Shown piece by piece: positions 33,070-44,854 of a stretch of 64,000 nt of DNA. The notes below the pieces were generated by a model. That model was not told where the DNA came from, made no database searches, and saw nothing but the letters and a program-made list of their open reading frames with translations. The stretch comes from Paraconiothyrium sp. Pb-2020 (lineage: Eukaryota > Ascomycota > Dothideomycetes > Pleosporales > Didymosphaeriaceae), in contig JAJUBI010000007.1 in assembly GCA_022419385.1 (NCBI GenBank), positions 343,768-407,767 on the forward strand. The letters are read 5' to 3'. Every line of letters begins with the position of its first letter. The first letter of the stretch is position 1. The position numbers and the translations under genes are program-made.

Positions 33070-34700
33070 TCTGTGAGCACGTCCTCGCATCATCTACGGC
33101 GTTTGGAGCAACGAGGAAGTTTAAAACGGTTCTGGTTCGTGTTGATTGGTGGGTCAAAGCACACCAAGCATCTGTGAGATTTGGGGGATCGAGATGCCCT
33201 ATTTGTAGACTCTGCAGCTCGCAACGCAATAGCAAGCTTCTGGCTGGTTCAACTCGACCCGTCACAGTCGCACAAGACCGGTGAAGAAATGTAGCTTCCG
33301 GTCGGTAACCAGTCAAACGTGTCCATTGCCATTGCCCCCAAACTGCCACTTCATCACGTCTCGGCCCCAGCACCTTGGGCGGAAGGCCGCAAGCAACGCA
33401 ATATAAGCAAAGTCATTCGACAGTACATGTATGCGGGTCACGACTGCTGCGAACGCCCAGCGACGCGCAAAGGTGGTCGAATGGGCGATGCGCTGGCAAG
33501 TCCCCAAACGAGCGGCCAATCATTCTGGCGAAGGCGGGAACGACCAGGGCGGCGGATCAAGACCGTGCGTGCGTGTTTCCGGGGGGATGAAGCGGCGGGC
33601 ACGGTGCCGCAAGCTAAACAGGTCCAGGCAAGTCGAGAAAGACATGACGTTGAGCGGGCATCGGGCACAATGGCGGTGGGAGAGAGACAGTGTGCTTGTC
33701 GTTGGGTGCTGGGGAGACAGCCGGAGGAGAAGTGGGAAGTAGTCTGGCGAGTGGTTTGCGTGGAGATGCAGCGGCACCAGCCACTCTCTTTCTCGGGCTG
33801 CAGCAGCGGGCGCGACGCGGGCGGCTGACTGGTGGAGACTTGGCTCGGGTGCGTCTAGTCCAAGTACATGTGTGGAATGTAGAGGACCAGCAGGAGGTGC
33901 GCGATGAGGTCGAGGCCACGAGGTGGAGAAGCCGTGCAAAAGCCTTGTGCGTGGCACAGCGTCGCGAGAAAGGTGGCTGGAATGCAGCGGGAACGTGGCC
34001 GCAGACGCCTTTCCACACTCCAAAATCCGAACCGCATCCTCCATGACTTTTCTTTTGTAACTTCTGAAATCTGGTAGTCTAGTGCTCCGTCGACGGCCGT
34101 CCATTGGTTGCCGGCGCTACTCGTACAGTAGCGGGTGAAGCGACAGGGTTGCCTTTCGACCTTGACCCGGGCCTGCTTGCTTGCTCTCCACAGCAGCCCA
34201 CCTCTGCCCAGCTGCTCCAGCTATTCCTCCCTCACCACCGAGGGCGCCCCCATACCGTGCGGACTGCCCCTCGTTGTGTGCAGTGAGCATTGTGCCTGTC
34301 CGTGGCGCAGGTACGTTTGCTGCCCATCGCTGCTGCCTCGCCCCATCGCAGCAGCGCCTTCTACTTCCCGCCGCTCACTTCGCCCAGCCAGCTCGACGCT
34401 GGACTTGTCGGCGCGCACCCAGCACGTCGAGCCCTCGGACACACCGACGTCCCACCAGTCTTCGGCACTCCTCGACCTTTTCGGCGGCCATGTACTAATC
34501 GCCCTCATCACCATCGCTATTCTCTGTGTGCGTCCGGCCGGTATAGTGCATCCTGGGCTCACGCACTGCATTCGGACCTGTGACCTGACTCTGCGCCGCA
34601 TAGATTCCCCGCCCACCCATCTCACCCAGATATCGTTCGCTGCTATCAATTCCCCATGTCGCCCGACTACGACTACAGTTTCTAGGACCTGCTTGGACTC
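33070..34700. other. Long upstream region of the disordered-protein gene
   Basis: 1.6 kb with overlapping frames up to 274 codons on both strands, all low-complexity Ser/Pro/His/Arg reads of pyrimidine-rich DNA. The last 500 bp are pyrimidine-rich and could be a long 5' leader. No supported gene. Confidence 0.5.
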
Positions 34701-37700
34701 ATGATGGGCTTGGACACCCAACGACCCCCTCTCCCGGCACCTACTGAACCTTCGACTCTCAGCTCCGTAGACAACGACACCAGTCTCCCCGACGACGTGG
34801 ACACCAACGTATCGTCGCGCACCGACAAAACCTCTTATTCCATCCCCGAGGACGGCACCCCCGTCACTATCAACACCACCAAGCGCGAAGGCGGCTTCCA
34901 TAAGAAGTACCCGTCGCAAACCTCGCTGCTCATCGAGTACTTCGAGGGCGGCAAAACCGAAGGCAAGGTCCATTCGCGTCCCAGCGTCCGCGTGCGAGTT
35001 ACACCATCCTCCCGCAAGAACAAGTCTGCGACTGCCAACGACCATCTGCAGATCACCCAGACTACCCGCAACAAAAGAAAGCCGCTGTATACCAGGCGTG
35101 TATCGTTAGGCAGCAAGCCCCGCGACGAAGTTATACACCACACTAACACAGACGCATCCTACTCGGAGGAGTCAAACGTTTCTTCCATCCCACCTGTCGA
35201 AATCGAGGTTCTCCAGAACGCCAGCGACCTGTCCAGTAACGGCGGACGATTCGTTCCAATGGCGTCAGACATCTCTTCCATGCCGCCGGACAGCATGTTG
35301 GAAGGCGAGCCCATCATCAAGCCTCCGGGCCGTCGGCGCAGCCGCAGTCTAGAGCGCGACGAAGTCCTACAGTCAAAGGAGGTCTCCGATACATTGAAAG
35401 CTCCTACGCGACAACGTAGCAGAAGTTTGAGTAAAGAACGGATAACTGCCCGCGTGATGGAGAAGCTGCAGCAGAAACCCACCGAAAGCGTTACCTCAAA
35501 ATCCAAACATAGGACAGGCAGCACAGAAGACGTCTCTGCGAGTCGCAAGTCGCATCGCAAGACGAGCAGGTCGCGTCGCGAGGAAGAGATGAGTGGCATC
35601 AGCGGAACAGAATCCAGCCTCTTGTCTTCTAATGTCCACCGTCGCTCTGGTGACACGCAGTCTATGCGCTCGGGTGTATCTGGAACCTCTTCAATCAACA
35701 ATCCGAAACTCCTTGCCACTGTTGAGGATGCCATCAAGCGTCTTATCCTCCCCGAGCTAACTGCCCTCAAAGAGGAACAGCGCACGCAGAAGAACGCCGC
35801 AAAGTTCGAAAACATGTCCCGCGACAGCACTTACGAACCGGCAGAATCGACAAAGTCCCGCGACAGCTCTCGTCGACGGGTATCCAAGTCTTCAAGTGCG
35901 CCGCACATACACGGTAGCAAGCCGAAGGTTGTTCTCAACCGCGACGAGAACGATCCTGGCACGATTCTTTCGGGAGGTTCGAGTCGCCATCGACGGTCAA
36001 GCCGCGGCTCAGTTTCGGAGCGCAGCTATGCTGAGTCAACCGAAGAGAAGATCCGCCACAAGAAGAGCAAGGATAGTAGCCGCTCGACTCGGGACGCTGC
36101 TCTGGCCGGGCTTGCTGCATCTGGACTGACTGCTGCAGCTTTGAAAGGCCACACCGCACGCGAGGAAGAAAAGGCAGAACGCAAAGAAAGGAGAAAACGG
36201 CATTCAAAGAGCCGAAGCAGGACAGCGAGCATTTCGGAAAGCATTGAAGATGAGCAATTCGAGACTCCGTTTCAGGAACCATCTGTACCACCGCTCCCAA
36301 TCTTGCAAAGCGAACTGCAAGGCTCCGAGTTGACCCGCGACTCGATATTGTCGGCGGAGACTGAGACGCGCGAGCGCCCAGACTCGAGCTCTTCTAAGCA
36401 CACCAGTGCGGATACTCCGCTTAGGGAAGTGGCACGAGGGTTCGCTTCACCGTCGCCACGTACCCCTACTCGTACTCCTAATTCGACCCAGCGCGGCCTC
36501 GGCACGGCTCACAGCAATCATTCTCTGGGTGCTACAAGTGCTAAGAGTGACCGAAGCTATTTCTCTCGGACAAGGGAAACTTCAACAGCCGCGCAGGAAG
36601 CGGCAGCAGCAGCTAAGGCTCGCGCGATTGAGCGCGCAACGACGCAGAGCCCTCAATACGAGATCGCTGAATCGACTCCCACACGAGGCTTGAGTCCCAT
36701 CCAGAGCGAGGCAAGCTATCGACACGAAGTCCACGAGACTGGCTCTCCGCGACAGCTGCGCTCGGTGCATAGCGGCGCCTCCATGTCCTCAGTAGGGCGA
36801 AAGGGTGCCCGGCCGCAATCCACTCTTTCCATCCAGTCTTTCGAATCGTCACCAAGCACGAAAGCTGCGCGAACGCGGAAACGCCCCCAAGGTGTAAGCC
36901 TTGAACGACCGAAGGAAGTTCTCGGCGAGCCCGATACTCCACGCGACGTTGATGAGTTCTTTGAGAAGAACCATGAGCAGAACGAGCAGTATCGAAGGGA
37001 TTACGAGGCCAGCCTGCATGGTTCGCCTGGCGCCGACTCTCGACGAATGACCGGCTACACTGAAGACAGCGAAGCAGGAGTATACCCCGAGCGAGATGAG
37101 CAAAGACTGTCTTTAAGCCAAGACATTCGCAAGGTCGGCTCGAACCCAGAATATGTCCATACTCCTCTTGCCGTGGAGTCGGCAGTAGCATCTTTGCTTG
37201 AACCTTCCAGCATCAGTATTCAGTCATCAACTACAAGTCCAGTGAAGGGCAAGAGCCGGTTATCACGCGTGAGCCCAAGTCCGGATTACCAGCACATCGC
37301 GGAAGACTCCGAGCTGCAGGAGCACCCCAGTCGTGAAAGGTGGAACGCGATTCGTGACCAAGCGCAGACGCTTGCTGCAAAGTCAGGAGCAGGAAGTTCA
37401 CCACGGCATAGCCTCTCTGTATCACTGCAGGATGAGCCCCAGATGAATCACAGTGCACTACCATCCGGATATATGGAGCCTGAGTACGGTTATGGTGTGG
37501 ACGACGAATCTGAAGTCATCACGAATCCATCTATCATCAACGGTCCCGGTGGAGCCCACTACGATGATCGCACGGAAGAGCTTTTGAGCAGGCAGGAGGA
37601 GCGCGAGCAACGAACACCATCACGATCTTACGGCAAGGCTGCAGCAGTAGGTGCCGCAGCCGGACTCGCTGCAGCTGCGGCGACACATTCAAGAAACCAG

Positions 37701-39970
37701 AGTCCCGTGACGTATGATCAGCGCGATAGCATGGCGAGTGATAATTATGAACTGCACTACGATCAGCAAGACACATTGCACGCAAAGCCCTCATACTCGC
37801 GTGAGCGTACGCCCTCACGTAGTCCAGCGCTTTGGAAAGATGAAGGTTACCAGTCAGCCCATCAGCCTGGAGCCCACACTCCTGACATGCGCAACCAGAG
37901 GCCATTGGACGGGGGTTTCGATGAATACGATGAGTCACCCCTGGACGGCGCAGATCCCTTCAGCGCCGCCGATGCTAAGCACACCCGTCATTTGAGCGGG
38001 AACTCTCATGGAATGGACTCGCCTCTCTACGACTCCGCCACCGGCCGTGGGCTCGATCGGATCGAGTCCAAGGATATAGTGGCTTTGATGGACCACTTAA
38101 CTGTCCGTGATGCACAACGCAATGCTCGCGATACGGAGATCCTGGTGACTTTGGTACGCAGTGCAGCCGAGATGCGCAACACGTTTGAAGAACTTAAACA
38201 GTTCATCCGCGTTCAGGATGCTATGGTTATGAACAACACTGACAAGCGAGTGGATCTGGCTGAGCAGCGTATCATTGGCGGTCCTCGCCCACAGCCTGCA
38301 GGCTCTCCACGAGCTCCTCGATCCTCTACTGACGACTTGGATTATGAAACCAAGAAGAAGAATGTCTTCAAGCGGGCGCTCAAGGGTCTAGGTTCCAAGG
38401 GTGACAAAGATATCAAGAACATGGAAGCTATGCTCATCCAGCTTTTGGGAGAGGTTGAAAGTCTGAAGCAGGTGCACCAGCTGACGTTGGACCAACAACG
38501 TACAAACAGCATGACTTCTTATGAGCACATGAGGGCCAATGACCCTGGCGCTCCGGAGTCCGGCTATGAGCCTGAAGGCCGGGCAAACACTGCCTCATCG
38601 CCGAACCAATCTGGCTACCTTTCGAACCCATCGTCTTCGCGTCGCATACAAGACCTGCATTCCGGATATGACGTCCCTCAAACTCAACGGATAAGTACCG
38701 TCCACGAAGAGGATGACGAAGAGTATCTGGAGGACGAACCTCAGTATGAGAATACTGAACGTATGACCACCCCAACGCAGGAGGCTCGCCGGAACAATAG
38801 CCTCTCGCACGACACGCCTCCGCAACCAGCCAAGCCGTTCCGAGAATCTCAAAGCCAGGAGAATACGCCAAAGCGTAAGCACAAGTCCAACTCGTCTTCT
38901 ATCTTTGGCATTCCGAAGATCTCAAGGTGGTCGAAGACGACGGCTTCTACGAATCGCGACTCGGAAAGCCTGCCTCGCCATAGCGGCTCAGGGGAAAGGC
39001 GTCCGTACTCCAGCGCGTCGCGATCCGGCTCTCAAGTCAACATTCCTTATGGCGACGGGCAGTACGAAATGGATGAGGATGACCGAATCCGATCTACAGC
39101 ATCCCTTCCTAGAGATGGGCGGGATTCAATTCGATCTCCTTCGCCGCTCATTCCAGAGGATGCTGAGCAGTACGCTATGGAGGATCCCAAGTACCAGGCT
39201 CACCGCAACTCGTTGAACCTGCAGCATCCCCAGCCCAAGCATGGCCCTACTGGCCGCCACACCAACCAGCTGGATCAGCAAGCCCGGATCTTCGACCCGG
39301 TCCAGTCTCCGGACTATGATCAGTGGGGCAGCAATCCTTCATTAGCACGCAACCGCATGTCTGGCGGCGGTGCCAGTTACAACGCTGGCAACTTATCGCC
39401 GATCTCATCTGAGGGCGGATACAGCCAGCACTCGGCATCCGAGCAACAAGCTCCGCCTCGACCGCCGAAGATCATGGATGATGGACCTCTGATCCCTCCC
39501 CAGCAGCCGCTTGCGGGCCATGGACAGGCGAGGCAGATGTACAGCTCGCCCAACGAGTATGGTGGCCAAGGGACGCTGACGCCGCTGGCGCCCATTCAAG
39601 AGGTGCGCTACTCGCTCGAGACAGATACCGGTCATCGGGTGAGTTCCCCATGTTTGTATACTACGATCAACATCACTGACATCGTCTAGTACACCCCCAC
39701 TCCATCGCCGCGTCCGAGCAACCAGAACCTGGGCGTCACTAGCCCGCAGCGCAAGATCACGGGCCCGCGGCCCATGGGCAGCAGGAGTCCTAGCGCGCAG
39801 CGAGGCGAGAATGAGCTGCAGCATTCTGATACTGTTATTAGGAGGAAGCCTGTCGCTGGTACGTTCACTCACACCCTCCCCCTCCTTTTATCATATTAGG
39901 CTAACGTAAAACAGCAGACACAGAGAGCTTGGAGAGCTATAGGAGCAGTCTCGACTCGGAGATTTTCTAG
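34701..39970 (+). CDS. Very large, mostly disordered Ser/Arg-rich protein of unknown function
   Basis: Predicted 1720 aa in three exons: 34701-39638, 39690-39858 and 39915-39970. The ATG-ATG start could also be used at the second ATG. The chain is almost entirely hydrophilic, rich in Ser, Arg, Glu and Pro, with many RSRS/SRR phospho-site-like clusters. Conserved-looking islands: GGFHKKYPSQTSLLIEYFEGG with RPSVRVRVTPSSRK near residues 65-110; two short Ala/Gly hydrophobic runs (LAGLAASGLTAAALKG near 465 and AAAVGAAAGLAAAAATHS near 985); and one structured helical block near 1115-1260 (VALMDHLTVRDAQRNARDTE onward, a likely coiled coil). The C-terminus ends SYRSSLDSEIF. I do not recognise a named family. 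A scaffold at the cell cortex or septum is only a guess. Confidence 0.8.
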
Positions 39971-40479
39971 GCGAACGACGAAGGACCGAAAGACGAGAGA
40001 TTTCATGATGGCGTGGCGTTTTGGGCAAAGTCAAAGGGAACATGAAGCGGAGGAGTCAGTGCTGCGTGTTACGAACGTGACATGAAGGGTCGGACATGTA
40101 TGCATGCGTTGGAGCCTATCCTGAGTAAGGGTCCCGGGTTTTTCCTTTTAGACAGATAAGATACCGAGGTGGTTAATGGTGTATATGCATATTGCACCAA
40201 ATTTGCAGGTTGAGTGAGTGAGTGAAGGGCGTGTGTGTGTGAAACGTGGTGGTACATGTTTATTTCCATCACGACGATGCGCGCAACCTTGATTCAAGGC
40301 AGGCCCATAACATCCGGTATAGTATCCAACCAAGACGCTATCTGAATAATTATACTTATACCTAGTCATGTCGTGCCGTCGTTAAGCCACTCGTCCCCCA
40401 ACGGCGGTTGGCAATTCGCTTGCTTTGCTTTTCCATCCACACCTTTTGTAGACGTCCAATGCATCTATCTGCACAGGGT
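39971..40479. other. Convergent intergenic spacer
   Basis: 509 bp between convergent genes with no supported frame. A GTGTGTGTGTG run occurs near 40230. Confidence 0.45.
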
Positions 40480-40907
40480 CTAGTTCCGCACGTTACCACG
40501 CACAGCATCATCGCCGCCGTGCGTCTGAGCATACGTCTGCGCGGTTCGCTCCGGCGCGCCGACGCCGCCGTGCGCGAAGTCGCCCGCCTTGTACAGATGG
40601 CCTGTCTTGGGGTTGATGTCGCCGCCCTCGCTCGGCGGGATGTCGCGGTTGTTGCCTGCGCCCGAGGCCGCGGAGCCATACGTTACGGAGGCGCCGGGGA
40701 AGTTGTTTGTGGCGGACTCATCGACGCCGGACTCGGTTGCTGGGCGGTGTTAGGGGATGCACCTGTGCTGGGTTGAAAGGGGCGGAAGGAAGGTACCATA
40801 CCTGAGAGGGAGGAGGCATGGCCCTTCTTCGCGGCATTGGAGTTGAGGTCGCGCTCTGCTTGTGCGGAGAGCTGGTTTAGGTCGGCGGTGTTGTATTCGG
40901 CGGACAT
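40480..40907 (-). CDS. Small hydrophilic protein, unknown function
   Basis: Predicted 121 aa from exons 40907-40802 and 40739-40480 (donor GTATGG, branch CCTAACA, acceptor GCCCAG). The chain starts MSAEYNTADLNQLSAQAERD, then LNSNAAKKGHASSLS, and after the splice continues ATESGVDESATNNFPGASVT. It ends in a Gly/Asp-rich region with PSEGGDINPKTGHLYKAGDF. No signal peptide, helix or domain. The charged, Gly-rich, disordered character recalls small stress-related or LEA-like fungal proteins, but that is only a resemblance. Reading through the intron instead gives a Pro/Ser-rich frame that shares no character with exon 2. Confidence 0.65.
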
Positions 40908-43219
40908 GGTGTGTGGGAGATAAGATATTTGCTCGGATTTCAGGTATATACGATGCAAGATGGTGGTGTATAGAAATCGTATGAAGTCTTTAGATTTGAA
41001 CTTTTGTGAACTTGTACGTGAAAACTGCACTATAGCGGGGTTCAGAGCTTTTTGTATGCGCGTGTGCTAAGGCTGTTGAGCTACGGTGCTATGATGATGG
41101 AAGAGTGGAGAGCCATGGTTGACGTCACGACGACCTCATGTCGTATGAGAGACCTCAGGGTGCTCGATTTCGATGGGAAGGGCATGTGGATCTTTGCTTA
41201 GGTGGGAAGGGATTTTAGTAGGATTGAGTGGGTGGTGCGATCGCGTGCTGGTGCGCTCGGGTGAAGCTGATTTAGTGGTGGTGGAAGGTTAGGAAGTTAC
41301 GCGTTATTTAGCCTCGATATTCTACAGCGCGATGCGAGCTCTTGTTGTTTTGTTAGATATAGTATAGTCTTAAAAGGGGCGGTCTTAAGAAACTAGATTT
41401 GTTCTTCGTTCGATAAACAGGATCGTAGCGAACTAGATCCATACAGTGGTGCCGGTGGTGTGCTTCGAGCTAAGGTACACTCTACAGATGCCTTTCCTTG
41501 ACTTCGGGTAACAAGGCTATCACAATTCTAATTTAATTAATTCAAGCCCATCTACGATATGCCCTTGTATTCAAACAAACGTCAACTGGTCAATTGATGT
41601 TGAAGTCGCCGGCTAGCGGCTTGGCGCGTACCTGCTCTGTCCATCTCGCCCAACGCGCCTCCTCACGTTGTTCTCACCCACCCTGTGTACAGGATATGGT
41701 TCGGTTGCCTTCTTGCCTTTGTTTGATTCGGTGCATCAAGTCTCGCGTACCATTGCAGGTGCTTCTCGCACAGGCTGTTTGCAGCAGCTGGTTGGACACG
41801 TCCTTATACCCAGTCAATTACCTACGAAATCAAATCCTCTTCTACCCACGCACCGGATTAGTGCATCTCAAATACTGGTACGACAGCGGCGAGACTCCAG
41901 ACAGCCACGTTGAGGCCGATCGGATTATGTCCTCGCGGGATCCTGTTCAGCCTCAGGCCATCAGGGGTGCACGGCTGGAATACGAGCTTGCGCCTCATAA
42001 CTAGCCACGCACCAGTCAAGCCACGAATGACAGAGAAGTCGGGCGCTTAGCTGAGCCTTGCTGCCTTTTCCACTTCACTTCTCTTCGCTTCGCATATTTT
42101 CGCCCTCTGCAACACATGACAGACCATTAATATGTTTCATATCTGAAAGAGTTATATATGTCGCGATGCTGATGAAGTTAATGAGATGGACTGTACGACT
42201 GGAGTTGCGCTCCGGCTAAGAAGCAGAAAGTGCACACATGGTATGAGCCAGAAAAAACATTGTGAACACGAATAGTAGACTCTCGATTCCGAATCTCGAG
42301 CACATGAGGACACTGCCCGCCCGCATGTGGCTCTCAAATCAAGGTTTATGTTCGACTAGCCCCCACGTTTTGCGGCTCGTCCCGCGCGTGCATCTAACGT
42401 CTTCAGCTTTGCTCAGCCACTTCTTACTGCCGAATGACCATAGTCGAGACCTCCTTGCCTTCTTGCTACTGCGTTGGTAGATTACGGAATCTGGAGACAT
42501 GCTGCGAAGATGATTCAGCCTCACACAAGAAAAATCGGCTACGCATCCCTCAATATGTAGTCAGATCATGCTTTACCCCACCGTTCAACTTTAAACCATC
42601 CGCTCTATCTTTCCGTTTTCACGCTGCTTAGCGCGATGTCTGGTTATTATTGGAGACAATATGGTACCTCTTACCGAGAATATACGGTAGGCAGGGCATA
42701 GGGATCCCAGAGTGGCTCGAGCTGCGAACCTTGAATGCCTATCAGAGATGAGGTATGCGATGTCCATGAACCTCAGACATTTGTCATGACCTAATCCCGA
42801 TATGAGGCTTGTCATTTTCCTATCCTCGAGCTCCTAACTAACACTGTCAGATTCATTTGAGTTCAGCATTGCAAGCATGTACAACAGGGTCAATATACGG
42901 ACTCTCCGGGTCGTAGGTGCTCAAGAGAAATGAGTGGGCTAACATGTAGTCTGGCAATCGCTGACCAGCCCCGCTGTGCTATCTTGGGTTTCTACGTGCC
43001 AGTCATTGGAATGAGGCCCCAACACCCTATAGCATCTCGCTTTCCTTCATGGTACGAAGGCTTCCATTTCATGTGGAACCGCTTAAACATACAAAAGAAA
43101 GGAAGGGTCACCATGATTCCATCATCGTCTATTCAGGTGGTGCATCAACACTCCTTCCGGAATTGTCTTTCCTATATTGTTTCACTGCTTTTCCACGCAT
43201 CCCTGTTTCACTTTTCGCG
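40908..43219. other. Long stretch without a supported gene
   Basis: 2.3 kb of mixed composition with frames up to 136 codons. The largest plus-strand one (41594-42004) has no motif and a cysteine-rich start. No tandem repeat or RNA gene seen. It precedes a relic-rich stretch and may itself hold decayed sequence. Confidence 0.45.
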
Positions 43220-43861
43220 ATGTCTTCGACCATTGGAGATTACATCTTCTGGAAGTTAGCCACCTTAGGGGCTCGTCAAGTTTTGGGCTGCGGTCAGAGT
43301 AATAAACCCTGCCGCGGACTCTGCCCTTGTCTTATCTCATGCAGGGACTCTCTTCATCGGCTCGATCCAGCGCAACCGCTTGCATCACGTGGACATTACG
43401 CGCTCCCGTGCGACGTTGTCCAGCACTGAAGTCGGCGTCTTCGTCGTGACTGCTGATGCGGCAGATCTTTCAACTTGTTTTGAAGCGGGACGGCAGTACT
43501 TCCCCGGACGACCTGTAGTCTTCGTTCAAGAACTTTCTTCTGCTGAATATAGAAGGTAGTGTACCCAAACAATGACTCTGCCTATATCCAGCTGGCTAAC
43601 TTCACTAGCGCTTCAGAACTCACAGCAGGATTCACCTTCGCCGCCGTAACCATCATCAACACACCTTCCGTAGCGACCGCTCAGATCGATCGAATCTTGA
43701 ACACCATGCTCTACGAAAGTAAGGCCGTGTACATTGGCATCGCTCCATCTGTCGCAGGCGTTGTGATTTCCGTGACGCCCGGAGGCATGGGAGGATCGGC
43801 GGCTTCGACTGGTTACTCGGTGGGCGCGGGGCAGATCAATGCTGCGAGTGCTGGTGAGTTC
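43220..43861 (+). pseudogene. Mosaic of gene relics: pyruvate-decarboxylase-like ends around a RidA-like segment
   Basis: At 43220 the ATG opens MSSTIGDYIFWKLATLGARQ, resembling the first helix of fungal pyruvate/phenylpyruvate decarboxylases, but the GDFNL-type motif that should follow is absent. A second frame from about 43291 reads NPAADSALVLSHAGTLF and then VFVVTADAADLSTCFEAGRQ with YFPGRPVVFVQEL, resembling a RidA/YjgF-type protein. It hits a TAG at about 43557. From 43559 another frame reads NTPSVATAQIDRILNTMLYE and SKAVYIGI, which again resembles the decarboxylase N-terminal domain. The joins are not credible introns: no spacing remains between segments two and three. All three assignments come from memory of the families. 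Confidence 0.4.
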
Positions 43862-44854
43862 TTGTGTTGCGTAAACAGTACAAGGGAGGAGCTTACACTG
43901 ATAGCAATAGCGATTGCGATGGCTTTTATTCGTTGATGAGCTTTCATCTGCAACTCGAGGGGAACTCCAATAGAGTCGATCTATGAAGAGCTTGGTAAGT
44001 GATCGCAGCAACTCGTGCGGTCTCATGATGAATCCTTCGTGGCTATCGCTCTCAGTTCTTTCAGACGTATTTTTATTCTGCCCACCTCCGTCCTCTTTTC
44101 TTTTTTTTACTCTAACTCATACTTTAGTCTGGTCCGGTACATGACTTTTTAGATGTGTCTCATTTCTCTGGCACGCTCACTCTTGGTCCTGTTGTTCTAG
44201 ATGACTCGATGGTGTTTTTCCAGCCTTCATCTGCCTTTATCAGTCTCTTCTTTTCATTTCTAGACAGTATAGAAACTACAATCATCTTTTCGGCTATCTT
44301 CTTGGCGCCCAAGGCCGTATTGAAGCTAACACACCGTTTATCATGCCTACTCGGGCGTAAAATTTGAGGCGAGGGTGTCCCTGCCATAGGGCCAAGTGAG
44401 GGATACCTTCACCTAGGCTAAATTGAGCTGCAGCACGGTTCCGCCCGATTGGTGCGATAGCCTGCACAAGCCCGTGTACTTCCCCGCTGCGCGCTAGATC
44501 GAGGTAAAAGATAACGCCCGTGGGCACTGTGTCTGCAGCGTCGCAGAGGTACAGATGGTCTAGCTCATGTCACAGCCTTACCAAGAGCACAGTCCCAAGC
44601 CTGCATGCAGGTGTTGGCCATGCAGATCGACTATTGTGCTTACCGTCTTGCAGTACAAGATCGAACGCTCGCCCTTGCGATCGCTCTCGTTCACCTCGCC
44701 GTTTAAGACATTGTTCTTCCAAGGCATCGAAATAATGCCACATATGCTCATCGACTCATAGACTAGTTCCGCTGTCATAGTTTTTATGCCCCTTCGATCG
44801 TACAGTCTCCAACAATATCCGTGAAGGCTCTACATTTGACTTGCCGTATCCGCG
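43862..44854. other. Relic-containing intergenic stretch
   Basis: No complete gene. On the minus strand at about 44365-44560 a stretch reads DHLYLCDAADTVPTGVIFYL and continues with GLVQAIAPIGRNRAAAQFSL. It has coding-like composition but is bounded by stops and has no start, so it is probably a gene fragment of unknown family. The rest is T-rich or featureless. Confidence 0.4.

Noticed and set aside
33520..34104. 194-codon minus-strand frame upstream of the disordered-protein gene
   Set aside because: Ser/Pro/His/Arg-rich noise from pyrimidine-rich DNA; overlapped by equally long plus-strand frames; no start context or motif.
34221..35045. 274-codon minus-strand frame
   Set aside because: Overlaps the true N-terminus of the large disordered protein and is Arg/Gly/Val-rich without any domain.
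41594..42004. 136-codon plus-strand frame
   Set aside because: No motif, cysteine-rich start, no neighbours or splice signals. It could be a relic but cannot be supported.
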